Part shown: one piece after another, positions 28,423 to 37,757 of the stretch
How positions within the stretch are numbered: position 1 is the first letter of the stretch
Layout: each line of letters opens with the position of its first letter
NCBI RefSeq assembly: GCF_004118855.1
Contig: NZ_PDKF01000004.1
Span: 707,604-771,603, forward strand
DNA from: Arcobacter sp. CECT 8983
GTDB taxonomy: Bacteria; Campylobacterota; Campylobacteria; Campylobacterales; Arcobacteraceae
Length of the DNA stretch: 64,000 nucleotides
Direction of reading: 5' to 3'
The notes under the pieces: generated by a model
Database searches by the model: none
What the model was told of the DNA's origin: nothing
What the model saw: only the letters and a program-made list of their open reading frames with translations
Made by a program: the position numbers and the translations under genes

Positions 28423-31245
28423 ATGTCAGCTAACACATATGAAACTCTGAATGCAAAAGTTGGTAGACGGTCATTTATGAAAATGGCTGCTGTAGCTACT
28501 GCATTTGGTGTTACGTCATCTTTTGCTAGTACTACTGCTACAAGACAAGCTACTGAGGAAGAGATTAAAAATCCTTTCCCTGGTTCAAAAATGGTTAAAT
28601 CTATTTGTACTGCTTGTTCTGTTGGTTGTGGTATTATGGCAGAAGTACAAAATGGTGTATGGGTAAGACAAGAAGTAGCTCAAGATCACCCGGTATCACT
28701 TGGTGGGCACTGCTGTAAAGGTGCTGATATGATTGATATGGTTAGATCAGAAGTTAGACTTAAACACCCAATGGTAAAAAGAGCAGGAAAATGGCAAAGA
28801 ATTTCTTGGGATGAAGCATTAGATAATATCGCTAATAAGCTTGAATCTTTAAGAAAAACAGATGGTCCAGATTCTGCAATGTTTTTAGGGTCAGCGAAAT
28901 TTGGTACAGAGCAATCTTACTATTTTAGAAAATTCGCTGCAATGTTTGGAACGAATAATATAGATCACCAAGCTAGAATTTGACATAGCTCAACAGTTGC
29001 CGGTGTGGCAAATACATGGGGTTATGGTGCTATGACAAATTCTTTAGGAGATATTCAAAATTCTAAAGCAATAATTATATTTGGTGCGAATCCAGCGGTT
29101 AATCACCCTGTAGGATTCCAACATTTCTTAAAAGCAAAAGAAAGAAATAATGCACAAATTATAGTTATAGACCCAAGATATACAAAAACAGCTGCAAAAG
29201 CTGATTACTTCGCACAAATTAGACCAGGAACTGATATTCCATTTATGTATGGAATGTTAAATCTTATCTTTAAAAATGGATGGGACAATTTAGAGTTCGT
29301 TAAATCTAGAGTGTTTGGTATGGAAGAGATTAAAAAAGAGGCTGCAAAATGGCCTATTGAAAAAGTTGCTGATGTTACAGGTGTTAAAGCAGAGCTTATT
29401 GAGCAAATTACAAAAGTGTATGCTCAAAATACTCCAGGAACACTTATTTGGGCAATGGGACTTACTCAACATACAAATGGATCATCAAACACAAGAATGG
29501 CTCCTATCTTACAACTTGCTCTTGGAAACATGGGTGAAGAAGGTGGAGGATGTAATATCCTAAGAGGACATGATAATGTTCAAGGTGCTACAGATATGTG
29601 TTGTTTATCACACACATTACCAGGGTACTATGGATTAAGTGAAGGTTCATGGAAATATTTTGCATCATCATGGAATGTTGATTTTGATTGGCTACAAGGT
29701 AGATTTAAATCTCCTGAATGGATGGGTAAAAAAGGTTTCACTCTTGCTAGATGGTGGGCTGGAGTACTAGGTGGAAATCCTGGTGAAGATGCAATTCACA
29801 ATGCAGGTACAAACTTAAAAGCTTTATTTGTTATGGCAAATGGTATTACATCTATTGCACAACAAAAGAAAATAAAAGAGGCTTTAGATAACTTAGAACT
29901 TGCAGTATTTGTTGACCCATTCGTAAATGAAGGTGCAATTATTACTGATAAGCAAGATGATGTTTATATTTTACCAGGTGCAACTCAGTTTGAAACAAGT
30001 GGTTCTGTAACTGCTACAAACAGATCAGCACAATGGAGAGATAAAATAGTTGAGCCAATGTATGAGTCTAAAACTGACCATGATATTATGTTTGAATTAG
30101 CAAAAAGACTTGGATTCTATAAAGAGTTTGTTGCAGGTATGGGTAAAGGTGAAAACTTCACTTGGCCAGAAGATGCTACAAATGAAATTGCTAGAACTAT
30201 TAAGACTATTGGTCTTACAGGTTGGACTGCAGAAAGACTTAAAAAGCATCAAAAAAATTGGCATATGTTTGATGAAGTTAGTCTTAGAGGTTATGGTGAG
30301 ATGGCTGGTGAATACTATGGTTTACCTTGGCCTTGTTGGACTAAAAGTCACGGTGGATCTCCTATTCTTTATAACATTAATAGAAGTGTTAGAGATGGAG
30401 GTATGGGATTCAGAAATAGATTTGGACTTGAGTACAATGGTGTTTCTCAACTTGCAGGAAAAGGTTCTGCTCCAAGAGATTCATTCTTCAAAGATGGTTA
30501 CCCAGAAATTACTAGGGATAACATTGAAGAGATACTTGGTATCAAACTAACAGAAGATGAAAAGAAAAGAATAGGTAAAAACTGGAAAGTTGATACTTCA
30601 GATATAATTGCTGAAAAAAGTATAGAAAGAGGAATTGCTCCTTATGGAAATGCTAGAGCAAGAGCTGTTGTATGGACATTTGCGGATAAAATCCCAGTAC
30701 ATAGAGAGCCATTACACTCTCCAAGAACAGATTTAACTAAGAAATATCCAAATTTTGCTGATAAAAAAGATCATTATAGAGTTGATACAAGATATATAAG
30801 TGAGCAAACTGAACAAGATTGGGCAAAAGACTTCCCAATTAACTTAGTTACAGGAAGACTTGTAAATATGAATGGTGCTGGTATTGAGAATAGAGCATCT
30901 AAGTATCTTGCTAAATTAACTCCAGAGATGTTCTGTGATATTCATCCAGAACTTGCAGGAAGACATGGAATTAGAGATGGTTCTATGATGTGGATTCATT
31001 CACCTCAAGGAACTAAGATTAAAGTTAAAGCTAAATATTCATTTAGTGTATCTGAGGATAGAGTATTCTTACCATTCCACTTTGCAGGTGTAATGGAAGG
31101 TGTTGATTATACTCATAATTTCCCAGATGGTACAAAACCTTTTGCATGGGGAGAAAGTGCGAATACTGTAACTAACTATGGTTATGATATTGTTACTCAA
31201 ATCCCTGAAACAAAAGGTGGTTTATGTAGAATAGAAAGAGCATAG
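28423..31245 (+). CDS. fdhA: Formate dehydrogenase catalytic subunit, selenocysteine-containing
   Basis: The 940-residue periplasmic enzyme oxidises formate at a Mo- or W-bis-pterin centre. It starts with a Tat signal (GRRSFMKMAAVATAFG), then a [4Fe-4S] site (C62, C65, C69 and C97 or C98), then HQARI-Sec-HSSTVAG with an in-frame TGA at 28981-28983 (residue 187) as metal ligand. The reading frame continues unchanged to 31245, so this is recoding, not a break. Pterin-binding motifs (FGANPAVNHPVGFQHF; RGHDNVQGATDM; VTGRLVNMNGAG) and the normal family length support the call. fdhB and fdhC follow at once. Confidence 0.97.
28981..29011 (+). promoter_or_regulatory. Sec UGA codon and SECIS hairpin of fdhA
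   Basis: The TGA (28981-28983) is followed after 13 bases by stem TTGCC/GGCAA (28997-29001 with 29007-29011) closing loop GGTGT. Distance, loop size and the GU in the loop match the SECIS of selD in this window. Confidence 0.88.
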
Positions 31246-31255
31246 GAGAAGCAAC

Positions 31256-31870
31256 ATGAGTAGTAATAATTTAGATTATTCAAGAATGAAATTTTATTGC
31301 GATGAACACAGATGTATTCATTGTGATGGCTGTTCTGTTGCTTGTGCCGAAGCTCACGAGTTACCAGTAGAAATTTCTAGAAGAAAAGTAATAACAGTAA
31401 ACGAAGGTAAGCTAGGGGAGGAATTTTCTCTTTCTGTAGCTTGTATGCATTGTACTGATGCACCTTGTGAACAAGTATGTCCAGTTGATTGTTTTTATAT
31501 CAGAGAAGATGGAATCGTTTTACATGATAAAAATAAATGTATTGGTTGTTCATATTGTTTATATGCTTGTCCTTTTGGAGCTCCACAGTTCCCAAAAGAT
31601 GGAGCATTTGGAACAAAAGGTGTAATGGATAAATGTACAATGTGTGCAGGTGGACCTGATGAGACTAATAGTGAACATGAAAGAGAACTATATGGTCAAA
31701 ACAGAATATCAGAAGGAAAAGTTCCAGTGTGTGCTGCGATGTGTTCAACTAAGGCCTTATTAGTAGGGGATTCTGAGTCTGTATCTAATATTTATAGAGA
31801 AAGAGTTCTATCTTTTGGTCATGGTGCACAATCTATGCCTTACGGATGGGATAAAGCATATGGAAAATAA
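31256..31870 (+). CDS. fdhB: Formate dehydrogenase iron-sulfur subunit
   Basis: The 204-residue electron-transfer subunit carries four [4Fe-4S] cluster motifs: CIHCDGCSVAC, CMHCTDAPCEQVCPVDC, CIGCSYCLYACPFG and CTMCAGG with VPVCAAMC. It passes electrons from FdhA to the cytochrome b subunit. No signal is present; it is expected to be exported together with FdhA by the Tat system. It lies 10 bp after fdhA and overlaps fdhC. Confidence 0.95.
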   Translation: MSSNNLDYSRMKFYCDEHRCIHCDGCSVACAEAHELPVEISRRKVITVNEGKLGEEFSLSVACMHCTDAPCEQVCPVDCFYIREDGIVLHDKNKCIGCSYCLYACPFGAPQFPKDGAFGTKGVMDKCTMCAGGPDETNSEHERELYGQNRISEGKVPVCAAMCSTKALLVGDSESVSNIYRERVLSFGHGAQSMPYGWDKAYGK

Positions 31871-32819
31871 AAGTTTTCTTAGCGAATACAAGGCCTATTT
31901 ATTAATAGGTCTGTTATTCGTCCTTTTAACATATTGGTATTTTTGGTTAGCAACAATTGCAGACATTAGTTATGTTTACAATTTTTTGTTACAAATAGCA
32001 CAGGGTAATTTTACTGGGCAGGTTGTTCCTTTTGAATCTTTAACTAGATATGAGCAAATGGAAGTAGCACTGTTTGGACCAGAATACGATGCAATTGCAC
32101 CTGAAGTAATTAGAGCTTTTGAAGAAAGACAGCATTTACTTCCAATAGTATTTACTGTTGAATTCTTCATTTTTCTAACTATGTTTATAATTGCAAAGGG
32201 AAGAAAACAAGCAAAAATCACAAGAAAAAGTGATAAAGTAAGAGTATATTCTGTTTTTCAAAGAGTAGTTATCTTACTTAACATCGTAATTATGATTTAT
32301 TTATTTATCACTGGTTTTTCAATTACATTTGGTAACTGGACTGGTGGTGGAGAACTTGCAAGATTAATGAGGGCAACACATGAGGTAGTAGGAGTTGGTT
32401 GGATTCCTGTATGGGCAATAATGACTATTATCGCATTTAAAGACCACAAATTTTTTGTAAGACCAAGTTCAAAGATTTGGAATAAGATTTTCTTAAGAGG
32501 AAAATATAAGCATATGGATAGAATCAATTACTATATGTATGTAGCATTTGGTTCAACATTAGTTGTAAGTGGATTTATCATTTGGTGGTTATTCCCAGAT
32601 GCTTCAACTCATGCTGAGACTATTCAACTTAAAAGATTTATTCTTTTCTTCCATTTTATGGGAAGTGCGATTATTTCATTCTTTACGCTTGAAACAGTTT
32701 ATTCTTATTTTATATCTGTTAAAGGATATATTCCTGGAGTTATAACAGGAAAATTACCAGTTGAGTATCTAGAACAATTAAGACCTGATGTTCTAGAAGA
32801 AGAGGATTTAAGAAAATAG
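31860..32819 (+). CDS. fdhC: Formate dehydrogenase cytochrome b subunit
   Basis: This 319-residue membrane protein has about five helices with haem-ligand histidines in RATHEVVGVGW and LFFHFMGSAII, as in FdnI/FdhC cytochromes b that hand electrons to quinone. An extra N-terminal helix (YLLIGLLFVLLTYWYFWL) and a soluble loop precede the core. I took ATG 31860 (MENKSFLSEY), overlapping the fdhB stop by 11 bp, in place of upstream in-frame starts inside fdhB. A terminator follows. Confidence 0.93.
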   Translation: MENKSFLSEYKAYLLIGLLFVLLTYWYFWLATIADISYVYNFLLQIAQGNFTGQVVPFESLTRYEQMEVALFGPEYDAIAPEVIRAFEERQHLLPIVFTVEFFIFLTMFIIAKGRKQAKITRKSDKVRVYSVFQRVVILLNIVIMIYLFITGFSITFGNWTGGGELARLMRATHEVVGVGWIPVWAIMTIIAFKDHKFFVRPSSKIWNKIFLRGKYKHMDRINYYMYVAFGSTLVVSGFIIWWLFPDASTHAETIQLKRFILFFHFMGSAIISFFTLETVYSYFISVKGYIPGVITGKLPVEYLEQLRPDVLEEEDLRK

Positions 32820-32823
32820 AATT

Positions 32824-32863
32824 AGCATCTAAGTTTCCTTTAGGGAAACTAGGTTGCTTTTTC
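32824..32863 (+). terminator. Terminator of the fdh operon
   Basis: A roughly 15-bp stem with two mismatches (core AGTTTCC / GGAAACT, 32833-32850, extended by AGCA/TGCT) is followed by TTTTTCTATTT. It starts a few bases after the fdhC stop. Confidence 0.82.
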
Positions 32864-32875
32864 TATTTAATTTAT

Positions 32876-32896
32876 AATATGCAGAATTAGCATATT
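32876..32896. promoter_or_regulatory. Operator-like palindrome, copy A
   Basis: AATATGC-N7-GCATATT overlaps a TATAAT -10-like box at 32873-32878, 123 bp upstream of fdhD. It matches copies B (32984) and C (48476) in the outer 7-bp arms but differs at two inner positions. Confidence 0.65.
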
Positions 32897-32904
32897 AAAT
32901 TTAA

Positions 32905-32959
32905 AAGCAACTCGTTGCTTATTTTAGAATTTGTTTCTTTATCTGGAAATTTCTTCCAG
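32905..32959 (+). other. Two small hairpins in the fdhD leader
   Basis: AAGCAA-CTCG-TTGCTT (32905-32920) is followed by ATTTTA, and CTGGAA-ATTTC-TTCCAG (32943-32959) by TTTT. Both look like weak intrinsic terminators lying between palindromes A and B, so they could attenuate transcription from the promoter at copy A or back up the fdh terminator. Confidence 0.5.
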
Positions 32960-32983
32960 TTTTAAAAGAAATTATAAAATTAA

Positions 32984-33004
32984 AATATGCTAGATTAGCA
33001 TATT
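32984..33004. promoter_or_regulatory. Operator-like palindrome, copy B, at fdhD
   Basis: AATATGCTA-GAT-TAGCATATT is a perfect 9-bp inverted repeat ending 14 bp before the fdhD ATG, next to TATAAAAT. Its arms are identical to copy C upstream of the TonB receptor gene. Confidence 0.75.
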
Positions 33005-33018
33005 AAGAAGAGAAAGAT

Positions 33019-33810
33019 ATGGACAACACAAAATATTTAAAAACAGTAGTAATAGACAAACTTATAGAAAATGAAGCAACTGAAATTGAAGATGTGACAA
33101 TAGAAGAATCACGTCTAAATTTGTATTTAAATGGAGAAAAAACCATATCTATGATGTGTATTCCAAAAGATCAAGATGCCCATGCAATTGGTTTTTTAAT
33201 GAGTGAGAATGTTATCTCAGGAATTGAAGATATTGAAAGCCTTGAAGTAAGTGAAGATGGTTTAAGAGTTGATGTTAAAGCGAAGATTGATGAAAACTCT
33301 TTACAAAATCTTTATAAAGAAAAAACACTTACAAGTGGTTGTGGAGGTGGAGTTACTGGAACTGCCGATGGTAACCTTGAAATTCCTTTTAATCAAACAG
33401 CTTTTAATATCAAGCCTAAAACAATTTTAGATGAGATTAAAATATTTTATAGAGAGAGCGAACTTTATAATTTAACTGGTTGTGTACATAAAGCAATGAT
33501 TTATTTACTTGATGGAACAACAGTTACAGCAGAAGATATTGGAAGACATAATGCAATAGATAAAGCTATTGGTAGATGTAAACTTCAAGGATTAGAAACT
33601 AAAAAATCTGTACTTTTTGTATCTGGAAGATTAAGTTCAGAAATGGTTACAAAAGCAGTTATGCATAGAATCCCAATAATTGTTTCAAGAACAGCTCCTA
33701 CATATTTAGGAGTTCAAACAGCACATAAACATGGAATTACTCTTATTGGTTTTGCAAGAGGTAAGAAAATGAATATCTATACACACTCTGGTAGAGTACT
33801 AGGAGTGTAG
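33019..33810 (+). CDS. fdhD: Formate dehydrogenase accessory sulfurtransferase FdhD
   Basis: FdhD (263 residues) transfers sulfur to the Mo/W-bis-pterin cofactor so that formate dehydrogenase becomes active. Blocks present are DAHAIGFLMSENVI, LTSGCGGGVTGTA (with the conserved Cys), TGCVHKAMI, AEDIGRHNAIDKAIG, SGRLSSEMVTKA and VSRTAPTYLGVQTAHKHGITLIGFARG. It is the first gene of a long cofactor and metal-uptake operon and has palindrome B just before its ribosome-binding site. Confidence 0.96.
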   Translation: MDNTKYLKTVVIDKLIENEATEIEDVTIEESRLNLYLNGEKTISMMCIPKDQDAHAIGFLMSENVISGIEDIESLEVSEDGLRVDVKAKIDENSLQNLYKEKTLTSGCGGGVTGTADGNLEIPFNQTAFNIKPKTILDEIKIFYRESELYNLTGCVHKAMIYLLDGTTVTAEDIGRHNAIDKAIGRCKLQGLETKKSVLFVSGRLSSEMVTKAVMHRIPIIVSRTAPTYLGVQTAHKHGITLIGFARGKKMNIYTHSGRVLGV

Positions 33811-33811
33811 T

Positions 33812-34231
33812 ATGGGTAAACTTCAAAATATAATCAATCTTGATGAAACACAAAAAGAACTTATCTTATCAAATTTAGATGATAATGGAAGACTATCTTG
33901 TCTAAAGGCTTTTAAAGTGGCAAGACTAATTGGGGTAAAACCAATTGAAATGTCAGATGCTTGTAAAAGTATAAATGTAAAGATTACAAATTGTGAACTT
34001 GGAGTTTTTGGAAAAATTAAATTTCAAAATGCAGAGAGTGCAATTTATAGCAAAATTAAACAAAACTTTACACAGGATAGTGATGTTTCTTGTAAAACCT
34101 TATGGTATATAGCGCAAGAAAGTAGTTTAAGAAGAGTGGGCAATACAGTGAAAAACAGTGATGTAGAAGTAACAAATTGTCAATTAGGATGTTTTAGAGA
34201 AAGAAAGGGGCATCGTGAAATCAAAAGTTAA
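33812..34231 (+). CDS. Uncharacterised protein with two internal repeats, fdhD-linked
   Basis: I do not recognise this 139-residue soluble protein. It has an internal duplication: LSCLKAFKVARLIGV...VKITNCELGVFGK (about 30-68) and VSCKTLWYIAQESSL...VEVTNCQLGCFRERKG (about 92-135). Both units end in a [IV]TNCxLGxF motif with a Cys and look like small helix-turn-helix or winged-helix units. It sits 1 bp after fdhD and overlaps the ModE-like gene by 17 bp, so regulation by, or handling of, molybdate/tungstate is a reasonable guess only. Confidence 0.7.
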   Translation: MGKLQNIINLDETQKELILSNLDDNGRLSCLKAFKVARLIGVKPIEMSDACKSINVKITNCELGVFGKIKFQNAESAIYSKIKQNFTQDSDVSCKTLWYIAQESSLRRVGNTVKNSDVEVTNCQLGCFRERKGHREIKS

Positions 34232-34589
34232 AATTTGGATAGAAGACAATGAACATAATCTTATTTTTGGTGGTGGAAAAACTCAGATACTAGAATTAAT
34301 TGATGAAACAGGTTCAATATCTGAAGCCTCAAAAAGAGCAGGAATGAATTATAAAAAAGCTTGGTCACATATAAAAGTTTTACAAGAATATATAGATGAT
34401 GAGCTAGTAATTGTTACAAAAGGAAGAAATTCAGGGGGAACAACTTTAACTCCAAAGGCTAAAGAGTTAGTAAAAAACTTTAAAAAGTTAAATGAAGAGG
34501 TTAGTAAATATTCAGAAGAAAAATTCAAAGAGCTTTTCTTAAAAAAAGAGAACATTATTCAATGTTCAAAAGAGAATGAAGATGTATAA
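34215..34589 (+). CDS. ModE-like winged-helix regulator without molybdate-binding domain
   Basis: The 124-residue protein starts with GTG and matches the N-terminal DNA-binding domain of ModE: FGGGKTQILELIDETGSISEASKRAGMNYKKAWSHIKVLQ, then RNSGGTTLTPKAKELVKNFK. The two TOBE/Mop domains that bind molybdate in classic ModE are missing, so it must sense metal through a partner or by another route. Its gene lies inside the operon headed by palindrome B, so it is the best candidate to bind that palindrome. Confidence 0.88.
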   Translation: MKSKVKIWIEDNEHNLIFGGGKTQILELIDETGSISEASKRAGMNYKKAWSHIKVLQEYIDDELVIVTKGRNSGGTTLTPKAKELVKNFKKLNEEVSKYSEEKFKELFLKKENIIQCSKENEDV

Positions 34590-35553
34590 ATTAAATTTTA
34601 TTCAATATCCAAGCGTAAATAAAATAGAAGTTGATAAAACACTTTCTTTACAAGCTTTAAAAGATAATGATGAAGCACAAGTTGTTATAGAGGATTTTAA
34701 AAAGAGATTTAATTTTAAATCTTTAAACTCATTCTCTTTTTCTGAAGATGGTTTTTTAAGTCTAATGATAAAACTTGGTGGAAAAATTATTGTTTCTAAA
34801 GGTGAAAGTCAAGCAATAGTTGATGCAGCAAAAAAATACAAAGATTTAGGTTTTGATATTGAATTTATTTCATTAAAGAAAAATGGTCAATTAAATTATG
34901 ATGAGATTAAAAATTGTGATTATGCTTTTATCTCTTCATATATCATGGATACTTATGTAAAAGTAGATTTACAAAAAGTAAAAGAGTTATCAGGGGCAAA
35001 AATTATTTCAAATGTAAGTGCAACTTTAGATGTAAGTTTTTGTGATATTGCAATATTTGATGCATATAAACTTACTGGTTTTTCTTTTTCTTCAATTCTT
35101 TTACATAATGAAGTTTTAGAAGAACAATATTTAGCACTTATTGATATTACTTCTATTGTAACTATTTTAAAAGCAGTTGAAAACTTTACTATCAAAACTA
35201 ATTATAAAAAAGATTTCCAAATAGCTTTAGAAGAAGAGTTAAACGAAGATATTTACTTCTTTGTTGATTCGAATGAAACTTTAGAATATACACTTCATTT
35301 TGGTTTAAAAGGTATCAAAGCTAGGGAAATAATTCGTTCTTTAGCTTTAGGTGGAATTTTAGTTACAAATGGAGAAGGGTGTTCTTTAGGTTTATCAAAG
35401 CCATCAAGAGTTTTAAGTGAAATGGGCTACGAAGAGCTTGAAACTAGATGGGCTTTAAGCTTAAGTTTCAAAGATGAATTAACAAGTGATGAAATTAATT
35501 TAATAGTAAAAGCAATAGGCAAAAAATATAGACAAATAAAAAGGTTAGGCTAA
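34576..35553 (+). CDS. NifS-like PLP protein, divergent cysteine desulfurase
   Basis: This 325-residue protein looks like a shortened class-V aminotransferase. AYKLTGF fits the PLP-lysine region, and VTNGEGCSLGLSKPSRVLSEMGYEELETRW matches the C-terminal Cys loop and PSHVLxAMG block of NifS/IscS. The N-terminal half is poorly conserved. FdhD takes sulfur from a cysteine desulfurase, so this may be a dedicated sulfur (or selenium) donor for formate dehydrogenase. It overlaps the ModE-like gene by 14 bp and moeA by 1 bp. Confidence 0.7.
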   Translation: MKMYKLNFIQYPSVNKIEVDKTLSLQALKDNDEAQVVIEDFKKRFNFKSLNSFSFSEDGFLSLMIKLGGKIIVSKGESQAIVDAAKKYKDLGFDIEFISLKKNGQLNYDEIKNCDYAFISSYIMDTYVKVDLQKVKELSGAKIISNVSATLDVSFCDIAIFDAYKLTGFSFSSILLHNEVLEEQYLALIDITSIVTILKAVENFTIKTNYKKDFQIALEEELNEDIYFFVDSNETLEYTLHFGLKGIKAREIIRSLALGGILVTNGEGCSLGLSKPSRVLSEMGYEELETRWALSLSFKDELTSDEINLIVKAIGKKYRQIKRLG

Positions 35554-36785
35554 TGAAGAAAACATTTTTAGATTTTAATATAGCAATCCAAAAAGCATTA
35601 GAAAATGCAACAGTAACAAAATTTACTGAAGTAGTTAGTATTGATGAAGCATTAGGAAGAGTTCTAGCTAAGGATATAGCTTGTGTTAAAAATCTTCCAT
35701 CTTTTAATAACTCAGCAATGGATGGTTTTGCAATAAAAGCAAGTGATGCAGGAAAATCATTAAAAGTAAAAAAAGTGATATTTGCAGGACAATCAGTTGA
35801 TGCTTGTTTACAAGAGGGTGAGTGCTATAAGATTATGACAGGAGCAAAGGTTCCAAGTGATGTAGATACAATTATTCCTATTGAAGATGTAGTATCTTTT
35901 GAAGAAAATATAGTAACTATTAAAGAAGAAGTAAAAAAAGGTTCTTCTTTAAGACTTAAAGGTGAAGAAAAAGCTTTAGGTGAACTACTTTTTGAAAAAG
36001 CTGACGTTATAACTTCAAGTAAAGTTGCAGTGCTAGCTTCTCAAGGAATTGTTAAAGTTGAAGTATATAAAAAACTATCAATTGCAGTTGTTTCAACAGG
36101 AAATGAATTAAAAGAGCCTTGGGAAGAAGCAAAGGAAGATGAAATTTATAACTGTAACTCTTATGCTCTTATTTCTTTTTTACAAGAAAAAGGTTTCAAA
36201 GCAGTATATTCAGGTTTAGTTCCTGATAATTTAGAAGAGTCAATTGAGTTTGTAAAAGATTTATCAACTTATGATGTTGTTATCACAACTGGTGGTATTT
36301 CTATGGGTGATGCTGATTTTATAGGAAAAGCCTTTTTAGAAAATGAATTAGAAACAATTTTTCATGGAGTAAATATAAAACCAGGTCGTCCAATTATGAT
36401 GGGTAAAATGAAAAATACTTTTGTAATGTGTCTTCCAGGAAACCCTCTTACAGCATTGGTAAATATGCATCTTTTTGCTATTCCAGTTTTAAATAAAATT
36501 CAAGGTAGTAGCTTAATTTATCATGATGTGACAATAGCTAAAAATCAAGAAGAGTTTAAAACAAAAGCAGGACGAGTAAATGTAGTACTAGGAACTTGTG
36601 AAAAAGGAGAATATAAAGTAACTAAAAAAAATAAATATGGCTCAGGAATGATTACTGTACTTGATGAGAGTAATTGTATTCTTGTAACAGACGAAAGTAC
36701 GGTACTACAAAGTGTAGGTGATAGTGTAAAAGTAATCAAGTTCAATTGTTCATACTTAAAAGAACAAACAAATATATTTAATTAA
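35553..36785 (+). CDS. moeA: Molybdopterin molybdenumtransferase MoeA
   Basis: The 410-residue enzyme inserts molybdate (or tungstate) into adenylated molybdopterin. Blocks present are LPSFNNSAMDGFAIKA, KIMTGAKVPSDVDTIIPIEDV, VSTGNEL, TTGGISMGDADF, KPGRPIMMG and CLPGNPLTALV. It is between the NifS-like gene (1-bp overlap) and the Wtp-type transporter, and supplies the cofactor to FdhA. A tungsten-selective MoeA cannot be told from sequence alone. Confidence 0.95.
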   Translation: MKKTFLDFNIAIQKALENATVTKFTEVVSIDEALGRVLAKDIACVKNLPSFNNSAMDGFAIKASDAGKSLKVKKVIFAGQSVDACLQEGECYKIMTGAKVPSDVDTIIPIEDVVSFEENIVTIKEEVKKGSSLRLKGEEKALGELLFEKADVITSSKVAVLASQGIVKVEVYKKLSIAVVSTGNELKEPWEEAKEDEIYNCNSYALISFLQEKGFKAVYSGLVPDNLEESIEFVKDLSTYDVVITTGGISMGDADFIGKAFLENELETIFHGVNIKPGRPIMMGKMKNTFVMCLPGNPLTALVNMHLFAIPVLNKIQGSSLIYHDVTIAKNQEEFKTKAGRVNVVLGTCEKGEYKVTKKNKYGSGMITVLDESNCILVTDESTVLQSVGDSVKVIKFNCSYLKEQTNIFN

Positions 36786-36800
36786 AAAAGAAGGATTTAA

Positions 36801-37757
36801 ATGAAGAAAACATTATTAAGTTTAGGATTAAGTGCAGTATTAGCATCAGCATTAGTTGCAAAAGAGAAAATTGTAGTATTTCACGCTGGAAGTTTAGCAG
36901 TTCCATTTTCTGAAATTGAAAAAGAGTTTGAAGCAAAATATCCAGAATATGATGTTCAAAGAGAAGCAAGTGGAAGTAGAGCAGCAGCTAGAAAAATATC
37001 AGAAATTGGTAGAGCAGCAGATGTTATGGCAAGTGCAGACTATAAGGTAATTGATAATTTATTAGTTCCTAATAATGCAAAATTTAATGCACAGTTTGCA
37101 ACAAATGAGATGGCAATTGCTTTTACTCCAAGTTCAAAATATGCAGATGAAATTAATTCAAATAATTGGCCAGAAATCTTTTTAAGAGATGGTGTTAAAG
37201 TAGGTCATTCAAACCCAAATATGGACCCTTGTGGATATAGAAGTATTTTAGTTACAAAATTAGCAGAAGAGCATTATAAAATTCCAGGTTTTTATGAAAA
37301 ACTATTTGGATATGGACAATCTTATAAAGTAGGTGAAGAAGATAAAAATAAAGTTATCGTAAGACCAAAAGAGACTGACCTTTTAGGTTTAATTGAAGCT
37401 AATGCATATGACTATTTATATATTTATAAATCAGTTGCCAAACAACATGGATTAAAATATATTACTTTACCTAAAGAAGTTTCTTTAAAAGATAATGAAA
37501 ATGCAAAATTCTATAAAACTGCAAAATTTGATATTGATGGTAAAAAACCAGGAACATTTATTACTAAAACTGGTGGAGCAATGGTTTATGGAATCACAGT
37601 AGCACAAAATAAAAAATCTCCTGCAAATAAAGAAGGAGCTGTTAAGTTTGTAAATTTTGTTTTATCTGAAAAAGGTCAAGAGATTATGAAGAAAAATGGG
37701 CAAGGAGTAATTTCTCCTGCAAAAATAACTGGTGATGCTTCAATTATAGGAAAGTAA
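36801..37757 (+). CDS. wtpA: Tungstate/molybdate-binding protein, WtpA type
   Basis: The 318-residue periplasmic protein has a signal peptide (MKKTLLSLGLSAVLASALVA) and the WtpA signatures HAGSLAVPF, ASGSRAAARKI, ASADY, ATNEMAIAF and SNPNMDPCGYRS, which bind a tetrahedral/octahedral oxyanion. WtpA proteins bind tungstate tightly and also molybdate. Its stop overlaps the ATPase gene by 1 bp. Its signal peptide is almost identical to that of the unrelated TupA at 39621. Confidence 0.9.
   Translation: MKKTLLSLGLSAVLASALVAKEKIVVFHAGSLAVPFSEIEKEFEAKYPEYDVQREASGSRAAARKISEIGRAADVMASADYKVIDNLLVPNNAKFNAQFATNEMAIAFTPSSKYADEINSNNWPEIFLRDGVKVGHSNPNMDPCGYRSILVTKLAEEHYKIPGFYEKLFGYGQSYKVGEEDKNKVIVRPKETDLLGLIEANAYDYLYIYKSVAKQHGLKYITLPKEVSLKDNENAKFYKTAKFDIDGKKPGTFITKTGGAMVYGITVAQNKKSPANKEGAVKFVNFVLSEKGQEIMKKNGQGVISPAKITGDASIIGK

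Noticed and set aside
28423-31245. fdhA as a pseudogene broken by a stop codon at 28981
   Set aside because: The frame continues unchanged after TGA, the site is the conserved Sec position, a SECIS hairpin follows, and selA, selB, selD and tRNA-Sec are present.
32820-33018. Moco or tungsten-cofactor riboswitch upstream of fdhD
   Set aside because: The region is AT-rich with only two short hairpins and DNA palindromes; it lacks the long GC-rich multi-stem structure of that riboswitch class.
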